Positions 1 to 11,923 are shown, counted from the first letter of the stretch. The stretch is DNA of 64,000 nucleotides from Lentinus brumalis (GCA_001792895.1 MARA01000006.1:1612001-1676000); one strand, 5' to 3'. The notes: generated by a model from the letters alone, not told the origin. Translations and numbers: made by a program.

Positions 1-236
1 ACCGGATGGGAGGAGGGCCTCCAGGGCATGTGTCAGGGCGAGAAGCGTACCCTCACCATCCCTCCCACTAAGGCATACGGTCCGTGCCTTCCTCCCTCGT
101 CTGCCATCACCCAAACTCAGGTTCCAGCACTGCAGGGTCCCGTGGGTTCGGCAAGGTCATTCCTCCCAACTCGGTCCTTGTCTTCGACGTCGAGCTCGTC
201 AAGCTCGACCCACAGGGTAAGCGCGAGGAGCTCTGA
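1..236 (+). CDS. FKBP2: FKBP-type peptidyl-prolyl isomerase, ER form (3' end only)
   Basis: Peptidyl-prolyl cis-trans isomerase that helps proteins fold in the secretory pathway. The window opens inside the gene, in frame 1. Two exons are visible, 1-79 and 136-236, around a 56-nt intron. The spliced protein reads ...GWEEGLQGMCQGEKR...TKAYG then SRGFGKVIPPNSVLVFDVEL, the canonical C-terminal half of an FKBP domain, including the W, the AYG turn and the IPP-NS-LVFDVEL strand. It ends in REEL, a KDEL/HDEL-like tail, which matches ER-resident FKBP2/FKBP13 (yeast Fpr2) better than cytosolic FKBP12. The N-terminus and any signal peptide lie upstream of the window. Family assignment is secure; ER location rests on the tail alone. 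Confidence 0.9.
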
Positions 237-372
237 GACGGCATATCGTGCGATGTCCAGATGTATCATGACACACGGGAGAGTGCACAATGCAAGTACT
301 GCTCCCAATCAATGACCGAGCCTGACTATCACCAGTACTCGCATAACCTGCCATGAAGGTGACAGGGTCGTC

Positions 373-545
373 TCACTCTACCAAGAGCACGTTTTCTCTG
401 AGTATCTTTCGCAGTTCCTCGATCTCTGCCATCTTTGCCTGGAACTCGTCCATCCATTGGCAGTTCTCTTGCGCGCATCGAGCTCTGGCTGACAGCACAA
501 GGACGCGCAGAACGCTACCCATCGGTCGGGCTGTAATGTTGTGAA
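373..545 (-). CDS. Possible last exon of an unknown gene with a short coiled coil
   Basis: On the minus strand a frame ends at TGA (373-375) and reads back through WMDEFQAKMAEIEELRKILRE, a regular Leu/Ile heptad pattern that looks like the end of a coiled-coil protein. The open frame continues upstream past 600, and a likely splice acceptor (tgctgtcag) lies near 495. I could not find convincing upstream exons between 545 and 1300. It sits tail-to-tail with the FKBP gene. No family recognised; it could be chance. Confidence 0.25.
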
Positions 546-1736
546 CGCGGTATTGAACGGCACGACGCCGTTTGGGGCTGTTGGCCGTATACCATATGAA
601 CAGACCGTAGAGGGTTCGTGAACGGTCAAGCCCGTTCTAACCTAACTCGCTGAGTCGATGGCTCTTCCTCGCCCTTGATGACTATCTATTCGATCGCGGC
701 TTATTGCTTCACGTGCTCTGTACGAATGTTGGATGTACCTCGAGCTGGGCGTGCCACTGATGCGGGTCATGTCCGGGGCAGCGCTGGACGGGGTTTCCAG
801 TGCTCTTCATCCATTGCCAACGCTGTCTTGACAAAACCGGGAACAAACCTGGACGGCAGCTGTGTCGTACTCACAACATACTTACATGGCGACAAATTCC
901 AGGGACGCAGGAAGATCAGAGGAATGAAGGACTGGTGGCTAAGTAGTGACCACTTTCCGCAACTTCGCTGATACTTTGTGACCCACCGTCAGTTCGCTAT
1001 AGCGTAGAAGAGATTGGTATCTGCTCAAATACGAGCCTGGAGTTATTGTGCTTTTACTGACACTACTCAGGCAGCTCGAGCAGCATCCATGACACCCTGA
1101 GGGAGCAACTTCCAAGACGGCCTGTCGACAATGTACATGCGTCTCCAGTCCCCAGGGCACGAGCTGAAATGTTCCCGCATCTGCCAGCTCGCCCTTCGAA
1201 TCGTTCAGACGAGCTGCCAGCCGACCATCAACAACCGACCCACGCCAAAGAGCACCTGCTGATGCCGCAAGTCGCACTGCTACCCTCCCACCCCACCCCA
1301 TTCAGTCGCAGACACCTGTGTGACCCGCAGAAGCCACGAAGCCGACCCAGTGGAGACTTTCCGCCACGGCCATTGGTCACAGGGGGGCGTAAAGAAGAGT
1401 GTAGTGACTAACTAGTAGCAGATGTGAGCTAGGTGATAGAGTAACATGTAACAGCAGCGAGCGAGCAGAGAATAGATCAGGACAGCAGACCACGAATATA
1501 AGCCAATCCCTTCCTTGCACAGCACCCCTTCCTTCCCTGCCCCTTCAAGTTCCTGCCGCTGCAGTATCCAACGTTGTCGGCCCTCGCCTCCCGCCTAGCC
1601 TCCGTCCTCGACCTCGTCGCCTCCTTCTACCGTAGACGCCATACCGACAGACGTCTATGTTCTACCTCTATAGGTCTAGGTTCACCCGGGGACTTTTGGT
1701 GATGGCGTGAGGGGGTCTCCCACGAAGCGCACGAGC
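546..1736. other. Intergenic, no gene seen
   Basis: No reading frame shows splice structure or recognisable protein sequence. Open frames here are short and overlap each other. The right part is probably the 3' flank of the cytochrome c peroxidase gene. Confidence 0.5.
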
Positions 1737-3284
1737 TCAGTTCTCATCCTTCTCGTCCGAGCTCTTCATGATCCACGCCTCAGAAGTGACGAACTGCTGC
1801 GAAGGAACACCAAGCTCGAACAGGCGCGAGAGGGCGGCGGAGAAACTGCGCAGCAACAAACGTCAGCTCGCGCAGACCACGGTGACAGGTGAGTGAACGT
1901 ACTCCTTGAACCAGAGGTCCTCGTCATCCGCGTACGCCTTGACCCACTTCTTGAACGACTTGTCCTGGACGAGGACGTAGTCCGTGGGGAGCATCATGAG
2001 CGAGTGCGTCTTCTTGTCCTCGAGCTGCTTGGGGCCGTTCCACTTCTTCCAGACCCACTTCTCGTTGAGCAGGAGCTTGTAGAACTCGTTGGTCACGCTC
2101 GTGGGCGAGAAGGTCCAGGGCCCTCGAAGCCCGAGCGGTCGCTGTGGCAGCGTCCAAGAGCGTGCGCGCCGATGAGTGCAACAATCTCCTGGTCGTTGAA
2201 GCTAAACGTCTTCGGTCAGTGACGATGCCCCTGAAGTAAGCCGCGCTCTGAAACGTACCCCATACGGTAGAAGATCTACAATGCGACGTGATTCAGTCAG
2301 TGCGGGGCGTTTCATGCGACAGCAGAGAGGACATACGTTACGGACGTGGTCAGCACCCTGAGTAGCATCCGGGAGACGGCCGTCGGGCGGGCACAGATCG
2401 GCGGTGCCGTCGATGCGGCCAGGACGCCAGGCGACCTTGGGACCACCGAGCTCCTGGACGGCAGCTACACCAGCCAGGGTCCAGAGATCACCGTAGGAGA
2501 TCCACGGGAACTCCTGCTTGATGGGCTCGAGGAGGTCGCGAGCGATGTTGAGCCCGTTGTTTGCGCCGTGCTTGGCCTCGGGCTCAAAGCGCATGGTGGC
2601 GTAGTTGCTGCACGTTTGCACATGGGACGCAGACAGATGCGCGCGCAGGGGCGGATAGGAAACGAGGACCGATGTCAGCGGGGCCGAGAAAGGAGGCGTG
2701 GGCTGGAAAAGCTCACCTGCCACCGGTGTTAGTCTCCTTATCGTACGTCCCAGACGCGTGCCATGCAAGGCGAAGGAGTATTGGGCCATAGGAGCCGTCT
2801 GGCGGGAGGCAAAGAATGAGTACTGACATATGCGCCTCGCAGGCTGGGTTGCGTACCGTCGTATCCCTTATCAGCAGCAGCGTCAAGGATCTCAGCAATG
2901 CGATTGTACACCTATACGAATCCACCGTCAACGTCAAGCCTGGTGACACGTACAGGCGGAATTTCGCACCTTCTGGTAGTCCTCCTTGGACGGGACGAAG
3001 TTAGTTGCGACCTTGGCAGCCTGGGCTCCGGACTTGAGCGCGGTTCCGGCCTCTCTCGCGGAGGAGGAGTTGGACGTGTACACCCAGAAGGCGACACCAC
3101 CAATGGCCGCGGCAGCAACACCGCCGATGAGAAGCTTGTTGTTGCTCTTGGGAGCAGAGCCCTGAGGGGCCTCGGTCGAGTACTTGCGGAACGCGGGGTT
3201 GCGCAGAGCACCGCGCGAGACGCGGGCGGAGGGGGCCACGACGTTCACACGGCGGGCAGAGGCTCTGAGTGCTGCGAAAGACAT
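1737..3284 (-). CDS. CCP1: Cytochrome c peroxidase, mitochondrial (single-base frame break)
   Basis: Haem peroxidase that reduces H2O2 using cytochrome c in the mitochondrial intermembrane space. Seven exons: 3284-2970, 2911-2857, 2798-2717, 2607-2337, 2275-2259, 2201-1903, 1845-1737; about 382 residues, normal for the family. The N-terminus is Arg/Ser/Ala-rich (targeting peptide), then a hydrophobic [16 protein letters not shown] segment, as in yeast Ccp1. Visible motifs: LLRLAWHAS (distal Arg, Trp, His), [32 protein letters not shown] (proximal His), MMLPTDYVL and the end [19 protein letters not shown]. The start is the ATG before [11 protein letters not shown]; an upstream in-frame GTG is not needed. 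Oddity: in the conserved [11 protein letters not shown] the proline codon has lost one base (plus-strand 2115-2123, beside GGGCCC), so the frame as given is broken there. Everything else is intact, so a sequencing error is likely. Confidence 0.92.
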
Positions 3285-4680
3285 GTCTGTACTGACGAAG
3301 TAGAGCAGAGTCGAGGAGGAGGAGGGGAATGGAGAGAGGAGTCGACGTTCTTGCGAGCTCTTGCGCGTTGCCCCGCCCTCGCCCGGCGCCTCTGCTCCCA
3401 TTATTCACCACACGTGATTGCACCTGACTAATTCTGCGCGCCCCTATTGGCTGCCCGGGCGTCTTACCCCGCAGTGCTAAACGTTTCGTCCGAATGCCTC
3501 CGTCTCCCGCGGAACGTGAAAGGGCCTCGATGAAAGCCGACAAGTCCACTCAGTGAGAGAACACGATGGATGGAGCAACCTGCGCAGATATCGGAGCAAT
3601 GTAGAGAGGCGTTGTCTCATTTATGATGACCGGTACGATGGTAGTTACGAGCTTCGCCGTCCCGGCGGAGCACATTGGCAGTCTGGCACCACCAAGGTTA
3701 ACCATCAGTTCACACCCAATGAACCGTCTCAGGTGTTGATGGTCATAGCAACCAAATGCTAGGCTCCCTAGCCATGGACTCGAGAACCAGTCGATCGGGC
3801 ATCAGCGGAGTGCGAAAAGAGAGCAGAGGGTGATCTGCGTAGCGGACCTTGAACCCAAGCGGATGGACTATCGAGCCTACCCTAGCCAGCATGTAGTTCC
3901 TCGCTCTCAGAATACGTGAACTTCAGAGTGGTATCCTAACATTCTTCACCATCGTTGTTCAAGGGCCGACCGTGCCAGTGTCTTAGACATGATCAAGTCA
4001 GTGACCTAGGCTCACAGTGCCAGCCTCTAGTCACTCGTACCTCCACCAGGTACCCTACGATCCCATTTGAGTGACTTGACGAGAGTAAGTTTCGCAGAGT
4101 TTACACTACATCGCCGCGACGAGCGGCCGCAGGTGGACATGATCATGGTGAGGCTCCTCCCCGGAGAACTGTCACCGCTCACGGACATGTCAACATGCAA
4201 GTATGCGGGGTAATATGTTACGATGCCATGGGTGAGCTAGCGAGACTCCGAGCAGTACCAACTCTTCAATAGACTCAATGTGGTACGTGTCCGTGATTCA
4301 TGTAGTATTCTGGCTGACTGGCTGGAAAGCAACTGCTTCACGATCCATCCAAACACGTCTTTGCTCAGGGACGCTCCGCGAGGAGAGACGCGGAGCGGGC
4401 AGTTCATGCTTTTGACTTTTGTGTAATCTTGGGAGCAAATAGCCCATTCTGCCAAACAGAAACACAGTGGACTATGTGCTAGGTCATGGGCTGCGGTGGT
4501 CAGATCGTTGCCGCGACCTCGACTCGCTCATCTACAGAGATTTGCTAATGCTGTGCGGGGCTCACTATCCCAATATGGAACACTTACCATCGCCAAGTTT
4601 GCCGCCGGGCTCCGGAGTCGACGTTAGCGCTCATACCTTGTCCCGAACCACCACGGCGTCCTCAACCAGTTTCAATCATC
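3285..4680. other. Intergenic, no gene seen
   Basis: 1.4 kb between the divergent CCP1 and F-box paralogue 1 genes, presumably holding both promoters. I find no splice-supported coding sequence, tRNA or clear repeat. Confidence 0.5.
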
Positions 4681-7281
4681 ATGCCACCAAGGAAGAAAGC
4701 CAAGACAACTAAAGCCAAGAATGAACATACACCTGCAACTACTGAAGCCGGAAGCTCTAAGGCCAACAAGTCGCGAAGTGGCGGTGTGGCGCGACGCGAC
4801 CGTAACCTCCGTGGCAAACGTGGTGGGCTCGAAAGCATGCCGAATCTGCCACTCGACGTCCTGATAGAGGTACGATCGATAACATGCTCGACGTGTGATG
4901 TGAACCTCGCTGCTTGTCTACATATGACTGATTTTACTTGCAGATATTCGGCTTCATCCACCCACGCGATCTTCTGAGCCTCGCGCGTACGACTAGGGAG
5001 TTTAGAGACTTTCTCATGAGTCGCAATGCGATGTCGTTCTGGAAGGAGGCGAGGAAGCAAGTTATTGGCCTGCCTGATCCCCCGCCAGGAGTCAGCGAGC
5101 CGGCGTACGCCAACTTTTTGTTCTTCAACCAGTGTCATGTGGGTGGTCACGTTGATTATCCTGTGCCACCACATACCGACGTCATCCAACCGCAGGGATG
5201 TCTCAAAGGCGGCGCTCATGTCACGATATACTGGAATCTCTTGGCCCGATACTGCAGCTCGTGCAAGAACACTTGGTGAGTACTCAATTGGCTGTCATGA
5301 TAGCCCCACAATGAAGCCTTACATGCCCGGAATGCCTGACAGGCTGGTGAACTATCCTCACACAGCCACCGCGGGTATGATTCAAGAGTTTGGTTCCTGG
5401 GCTCGTGATGCGGAAGCCCTTCTCAACTCTGTACACGTGAAGGAGTATGCTACCTGCCCAGATTTCTCGTTTACTGCGACAAGCTGACCCATGAATGCAG
5501 CGGCCGGTATTACAGGGTGTACTACCACAAACCGGAAGTGGACGAGGTTGCCAAGCAATGGAATGCGTTGCGAGATTGCAAGCAGGAGGAAAGAAGGAGG
5601 TTCGTCAAGGAACGGCATGCAATTGTCGAGCAGCGTCGCAAGGTCCGGTTCTACTTTTCGTGTCTGAGTACGCACTGACTTTTGCTTCAGACGGATATGG
5701 CACTCAAGGCGTGGAACGAAACCGTCAAAAGGGACCTGATGGCGGAGCAAGATGCTCTCAAGGACGAGCGACTCGCCGCGTAAGGCATCGTTCACACGCT
5801 ATGTCTTCGACGGTTCGCCCGACTAATCTCTTCTATAGTGTCTTGGACAGATTGCGTGAGGAAGGATGGGGTGAGGAGGTTGATAAGTTGAGCGAAAAGA
5901 GCACATATGAGCTTGCCTCGCTCGACGGAGTTAACCGGCCAACGAAGTTGACCGAGAGAGGTGCGTCCTTCACAGTCTATTGCTGTGCGGTCTGCTGATG
6001 TATACGTCTCGTAGGATGGAAGTCCATTCGCGACGCAGTTCTGCCGTTCATGGAAAAGGTCCGGGCCATTCGACTCGAGGCCGAATACAGCAACATGATC
6101 CAGAATCGCTTACCGTACCTCAAGTCCGTCCTCTTCGAATATGTGCACTCCCAGTGGTTGCTCGACAGGGGACAAGAGCCTGTCGCCTACGCTGGTGTCC
6201 CTGACTGTGCACTCTTCCCGAAGTGCGCGCCATTCTCGCAGATCCTGCCGAGGGTCTTACAAAGGAGTCGATCATCAACAAGCTTGCGGAGATCATTCCT
6301 ACAGTCGCCGCAAAATGGATGGAGGAACGGAAAGCCGAATATCTCTCTATCGCACGCGCAGCGCTCGGCGATTCCGAAGCAGCCCGTGCTCCAGAGTTGC
6401 TTGACCTCGCGATCGTGGCATTCAGATGCTCCCGCTGTTCCTCGTCTGTCGGCACCATGCATCAATTCCCACAGCTCCTGCACGACGGTTGTCTCAGACA
6501 GACAACAAAGACGACCTCTTCAGACCCCTACGAGCGTGCGGTCAGCGCTGTCAGCTGCTACTACCACAACTCGGTTGCCGAGAGGCTCTATGGCAACACC
6601 AAAACGATGTCTGCGCAAACAAATTTTGTTATCCGGCGTGAGGTAATCGAGGCCTGTGGAATGAATCCAGATACGGCGACGATCGCCGAGATGGACGCAT
6701 GTGAGGCCAGGCTGCGGTGTCGTCTGTGTGCGACGCTGGCGAAGCAGGAAATTCATACCTGGAGGACTGCGGTAAGTGGGGTCCTTGTCTGTGACAGGTG
6801 CTATATTGACACTCATTACTATCTGACAGATCAAGCATGATCTCTCGCATCATCGTTTACACTGGCAAACGGAACACCAGCTTCGAGGTTTTTGGGAACG
6901 CGTGCCAGAAGAGTTTGCCGCTCAAGCGAGAGCAGTCGAAGTGGCCGTCCTCAAGCAAGATCGCGAGAGCGAGCGGTACCTACACGAGAGTATACGCTGC
7001 ACGTGGTGCTGGACCAACAATCGCACTCTGTACGACATGAAGCAGCACATGTCTCAGCGGTACGTACTCGTGGAGTCTCGCCGTTCATTATAGGGACCTG
7101 ACTCCGCTGTTCGCTTGTCCTCAGACACGACATCGTCGAGCCACAGAAGGACGTGGATTGGTGCCTCCGAGGGGTGCCATCAATCACAGTGTGGATGTAT
7201 GCGCCGCTCTTCTCAGTGTGCGAGAAATCTCCGGAGAAAGCAGCGGTGGATGCAGGCACCGCTTTCTTCGCGACCTTCTAG
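4681..7281 (+). CDS. F-box protein with Cys pairs, paralogue 1 (one frame break)
   Basis: Probable substrate adaptor of an SCF ubiquitin ligase. Ten exons: 4681-4869, 4944-5138, 5196-5275, 5343-5444, 5501-5642, 5691-5779, 5839-5960, 6015-6771, 6830-7059, 7125-7281; about 687 residues. The N-terminus is basic (MPPRKKAKTTK, likely nuclear). Residues ~55-105 are the F-box: LPLDVLIEIFGFIHPRDLL, SLARTTREFRDFLMSRNAMSFW. Cys pairs follow: CNQCH, YCSSC, later FRCSRCSS, CRLCATL and CTWC...H-x3-H. These suggest zinc binding, but no named finger fits. Exons 6 and 7 have the same lengths (89 and 122 nt) as in paralogue 3. The frame shifts by -1 near 6210-6220 (VPDCALFPE/VRAILADP) in an exon continuous in the paralogue, so one base seems missing. 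Stop chosen from the shared end DAGTAFFAxx. The domain is sure; the target is unknown. Confidence 0.75.
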
Positions 7282-7735
7282 CTCTCAGTATTGGCTGCAA
7301 CGTACTGCGCGGCCCAATAGATCTTGCCTCGCTAACTTCCAGTACATGGCTCCCCATGGTTCATGCGGTCTAGTAGCGGAAAGCGGCATGTGGCATCGGC
7401 ATCCTGGCTGTGGCACGAATGGCGGTTGGTTGGTTGGTTCTGATCATCCTATGCGACTGTCCTTCCTAGAATGACCCGTAGTGTACAATCCTATGTCATC
7501 TGTAGCATCTTTCTTCCAAGTTTCAGTATCTAAACTGCCGTCGAGGCCATTCCGCCTTTAGGCGCTCCGGGGCGCAACCCGGTCACGTGAATCGGAGGTG
7601 ACGCGCGACGCGACGCGTTCGGTTCGACTAGGTTCGACTTTGACCTCGAGCCTCCCCGACCTCGACCAACGGTACCCACCACCCCGCAACCTACGACTAC
7701 GCCCGACCGAAGTGCTTACCACTCCCGGACACACT
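7282..7735. other. Intergenic, no gene seen
   Basis: 454 bases between two plus-strand genes, expected to hold a 3' UTR and a promoter. No coding sequence or clear element seen. Confidence 0.5.
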
Positions 7736-10213
7736 ATGTTCTCAAGAGGCTCTAGATTTCAGCCAACGAAAGGTTGGTGCTGACGAGGGCAAGGAGAGGA
7801 ATTTCGAAACTGAACGTCTGCAACCTTAGCGCCCGAAGTTCCGGGGCCCGGTGCATATGATCCTCAAGGTATGACCCCGTTTTGAATCCTTGCAGACTCA
7901 ATTTAATATTCATCAGACCCCGAGTGGGATGCATACAAGAGAGGCGCATTCCTGGAGGCTACGAATCGGTTCGAGAAGGACAAGCCGTCCGACGTGCCTG
8001 GTGAGCCCCACAGAGTTCAAGCGAATGGATCGGAAGCTTTGAACTCTTCTGTAAAGGTCCAGGCGCATATGACACTGGCGCTGTAAAAGAACAGAACAGG
8101 CCACCTACACGGACATCGAACACGGCTAGCACGGACAGACTAGCTGTCCTCCAACGTAAGCTGGAGGAGCTGGAGCGGGTGCATGTGGAGGAGAAGAAAG
8201 CTGTGAGTTGCTTCAATTTTGCGACCTGGCGTATTGTCAACTCCTTGTATAGCACCGTCTCGAGCAAGAACGACTGAAGCTCGAGCTCAACCGCGCACAA
8301 AGAACCGCCACTGAGCAGACCGAGCGAGCTGACAAGCTCAAGAAGCAGAATGACGCGCTTGATGCGCGAGTCCAAGATCTGAAGAAGACCAGTGCGGCCG
8401 AGCAGAGCGAGTTGCGAGAGCTCCGCGTCAAGCTGAAAGCGAGCGAGCAGGAGCGCACGCAGCTCGCGGCGAAGCAGAGCGACGCTGCAGAGGCACGCAA
8501 GGCAGAGGCCAGGAAGAAGGAGGAGCTACGCGAGCGCGACAGGAAGATTACAGAGCTGGAGAAGGTGTTGGGGACGGAGAAGAAGAAACGCGAAGCGGCG
8601 GAGGCTCGCTGGCAGGAGGCGAAGTCTAAGACCGATGAACGGGTGCAGGAGGTGCGGGTCGTTGCACAGGACGCGGAGATTCGGCTACGGGCTGCCGAGC
8701 AGGATGCGAAGACAGCGCGCGAAGCACTTCAACAGCTCGAGGACCGCGCCCAGGACACCGAGGAGGAGCTTCTGGCGCAGCTCGAGCAGCACCGGAACAT
8801 GATGTCTCGTGTCGCTGAAGAGTACGGCCGCCTGGCCTCCACCACCGTTGCTCTGGCTACACACGAACGCCTGAAGCATGAGCTCACAGCCCTGAAACTC
8901 CGTAACAATCGCCTGGAGAGGAAACTCGCGACCAGCGAAGCCCAAGTGCCCGAGCTCGCGAATCTTATCCGCCAAGTGAAGGAGGAGAACTCGTTCCTGG
9001 CTGCCCAGTTGCGCGAGGCTCGCGAAGAGTCGCACTACTATCGCTATGCCCTCCGTGACACCTCAAGCATCGCGGAGGACGCATCCCCCGATCTGGAGGC
9101 TGTCGCTGCTGCTTTCGAAGAAGTCCGGCGAATTTCTGACCAGGAGCTCCACGAGGCCGCGTGCGGCGATTTAGAGCTATGGAGGGCCCTTGACCATGCA
9201 CAGAAGGAGTCCCTGCTTTACCATTCGTCTGTGCTTACTAAGGAACTCGACAACGTGCGCGCTCAGCTCGAGCACCGAACGAAGGAGGTTTCTGCCGCGG
9301 AGGTGGCTCGTAATCACCTCTGCGAGTCCTTAGCGAAAGCGCAGACCGAACACGCGGAGGCTCAAGCCAGGCTTGCCGAGTCCGTTGCTTCTTTGGCCGA
9401 GTCCAACGTACGCCTGGAGGCTATCAAGAAGCAACTGGAGGTCTCGCAGATGGAGGCGCGCGCCGAGGTAGCGAAGGCAGAGCAGACGGTGCTGCAAGAG
9501 AAGCAGGCTAACCAGCGATTGGCCGCATCCCTCCGTCAGGCGAAGCAGGCTGAGCAATTCTTGCGCTCCGAGATCGAACAGTAAGTTGTACTCTTCCGCC
9601 TTGAAGGGCCTGCTGACGTCGGGGTTCTCGTAGGCTTAACACTGATTTCGCCGAGGCGGACAAGTATGTAGAGGCGTACAACGGGCTCATCGCCGAGGTT
9701 GACGCACTCGTCATGAAGAACGCGCTGGCTGAGGACGAGGCACAGCGACTGAGCAAGTTCAACGCCGAGATCCTCAGTCACAAGAACCCTGCACAGCGCA
9801 TCATGTATGTTGACCGGATCCGGCGGGAACTGCACGAGACGAAGCAGGTGAGTGTCGGTTTGTGGGGCGACCATCGAGCTTCGCTCATGCTGCGTTTTAA
9901 GAAACTTCTACTCTCGACGCGCGACCGCGAGGCAGTCCTGGCAGACAATGACGATCTCCGTGCAGAGCTGGACATGTACAAGTCCGTCGCCGTCCCGCAC
10001 GAGGTGAAGCCGCGCACGACTATCACCCGGGTGACGCGACTGGGCCCCACCACTGCGTCTGAGCTTGACATGGGCTCGTCCGTGTCTGCGCTTCGCGCGT
10101 CCAACGGTAGCCAAGGGTTGTCCACCGGGCGGCCCTCTTCAGGCTCAAGGCTCACAAGCGTTCCCGAGCTGCCCACGCTTGGAGAAGACATGGCCCTGGA
10201 AGAGATCATGTAA
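7736..10213 (+). CDS. Coiled-coil protein with HMMR-like PGPGAYD N-terminus
   Basis: Seven exons: 7736-7772, 7830-7868, 7917-8000, 8057-8202, 8253-9580, 9634-9847, 9902-10213; 719 residues, all phases consistent. The N-terminus (MFSRGSRFQPTK) carries two PGPGAYD motifs ~35 residues apart, one at the end of exon 2 and one at the start of exon 4. This short Pro-Gly-Tyr motif is found at the N-terminus of HMMR/RHAMM and in sperm-tail PG-rich repeats, both microtubule-linked. Residues ~80-560 are almost pure coiled coil rich in E, K, R, A and Q (LQRKLEELERVHVEEKKA, ELRELRVKLKASEQE). The tail is Ser/Thr-rich and probably disordered. The last intron is 54 nt and stop-free, so its retention would keep the frame. 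I infer a cytoskeletal or spindle role from architecture only. Confidence 0.8.
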
Positions 10214-10938
10214 CTGTGCGACAGGCGGCCACATCTATCTATCTTCTGTGATTTTGCTGTACTGATACCCTTGTAATCTGCTTATACCACACCCACTGAC
10301 CTTCGGAGCGCTGGTCCTGGTCCGCAGACAAGTCTCGCGTGCTTGCGTTGCTGTTGCATCGCTGCGCCAGTCGGCGTCGACCCTCATAAGATGCATGGAT
10401 CTACCTGCCATCCGCGGCTGGGACTCCGAGCGTGTATGGGCTGGTCGCTGTTTGGAGTTCGGCGGAAGCTATCTCCTCGACAGACCATACGTCCATTTCA
10501 GGCCGCATCACCTCAGAAGGTGGTTCTTCGAGTTCGACCGGGATCAGATCATCTTCCCTGCTGCTCAAGGTCAATGTCCCAGCTGGCACCCTCCGTCCTT
10601 GACGGCCTCTATGATTATCCTGAATGTACTCTGAGCCCGGGAAGCTTGTAACGCCACGAAATATGTGTTGTAGCAATCGGTAAATGCAGCTTGGTAAAGT
10701 AGGGGATCCCGGTCGGCATCTACCTGGCCTGCGAGTTCTGCTGAGTATGGCCGAGATCCGTGGTGCCGCGCGATTGCGTGTAAGTATGGTGGTCTCAGGG
10801 TGGACCCAGAGTGGCAGCGAACACGCTTTCTGGATACTCTTCTTGACGGCTGGTATATAAGCCCGGGACCCTCGAGCGTCTCGCTAAAGCTGCCCTCAAT
10901 CTCTGCAAGTCCTCCTCTTCCTGCCACTCCTGCAAAGC
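10214..10938. other. Intergenic, promoter region of SDR-1
   Basis: No splice-supported gene. Frames around 10395-10634 are open but match nothing I know. The right end holds the SDR-1 promoter (see the TATA element). Confidence 0.5.
10854..10860 (+). promoter_or_regulatory. TATA box of SDR-1
   Basis: A perfect TATATAA lies 79 bases before the SDR-1 start codon, followed by a GC-rich leader. Spacing suits a core promoter. The other SDR copies lack so clear a box in the same place. Confidence 0.5.
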
Positions 10939-11923
10939 ATGCCAGCTCTCGCCGCCGTCCGCGCTGCGAACGCAGCCTTCTCCCCCGCCTACTTCCCCGT
11001 CGCCGTCTTCGTGGGAGGAACGTCGGGCATTGGTCGTGCAACCGCGGAAGCCTTCGCGCGCTACACCAAGGGCAACGCCCATATCGTCATCGTCGGGCGC
11101 AACAAGAGCGCTGCAGACGAGGTCATCGCGTCCTTCCCGAAACCCACTGAGCCCGCAGCGAAACACGAGTTCGTGCAATGCGATGTCTTCCTCATGCGCA
11201 ACATCCAGGCGACCACGGCCGTACTCCGTGAGCGGCTTCCCAAGATCAACTTCCTTGTGCTCTCCCCGGGCTCTTCAACTTTCGCGGGCGTGATGAGACC
11301 GCGGAGGGCATCGACAAGCGGCTCGGGCTGCACTACTATGCGCGCTGGAAATTCGTGTACGACCTTCTCCCGCTTGTACGCAAGGCGAAGGATGCCGGGG
11401 AGGACGCGAAGGTGATGTCGATCCTTGCGGCAGGCCAGGGCGGGCCGGTCAACCTCGACGACCTCGCAATGAAGAAGAGCTACAATGTTGCGAAGGCGGG
11501 CATGACCTCGCCAACGTACACGGACCTCATGTTCGAGGTGAGTCTTGCCAATGACATCACACTGTTCACTGTGTTGCGTTCTCATACTCGTATCCCTAGC
11601 ACTACGCCAAGGAGAACCCAGACCTTGCGTTCATCCATATCTATCCAGGCTTCGTTGCGACGCCCCTTGTCCTCGCCTCACCCTGGGCTTTCCGCCCACT
11701 CAACTACCTTGCCAAGGCGCTCGCCACCTCGCCGGAGGACTGCGCCGAGTATATGCTGTATGGGCTCTTCCAGACCGAGAAGGGCTTCTCGCGGCGAAAC
11801 CAGAAAGGAGACGATATTGGGAACCACAGGCACTATGGCTCTGAGGAAGAGAGGGAACGCGTCTGGGAGCACACGAAGGAGGAGATTGACCGCGCACTGG
11901 CAGTGAAGATCGACGCAGCGTAG
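10939..11923 (+). CDS. Short-chain dehydrogenase/reductase, SDR-1 (frame break)
   Basis: NAD(P)-dependent oxidoreductase of the SDR fold, substrate unknown. Two exons, 10939-11537 and 11600-11923. It starts MPALAAVRAANAAFSP. GGTSGIGRATAEAFARY is the dinucleotide-binding turn, VGRNKSAAD the second strand and LVLSPG the NNAG-like strand. YNVAK fits the catalytic YxxxK. After the intron come FIHIYPGFVATPL and a C-terminal helix. Exon 1 is 599 nt, whereas the intact copies SDR-2, -4 and -5 all have 600. The missing base is in the C-run at 11264-11267 (four C here, five in SDR-2), which throws the frame from LVLSPG onward. The rest matches SDR-2 closely. It is either a recent pseudogene or a homopolymer error; I favour error because no other damage is seen. 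Confidence 0.85.
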
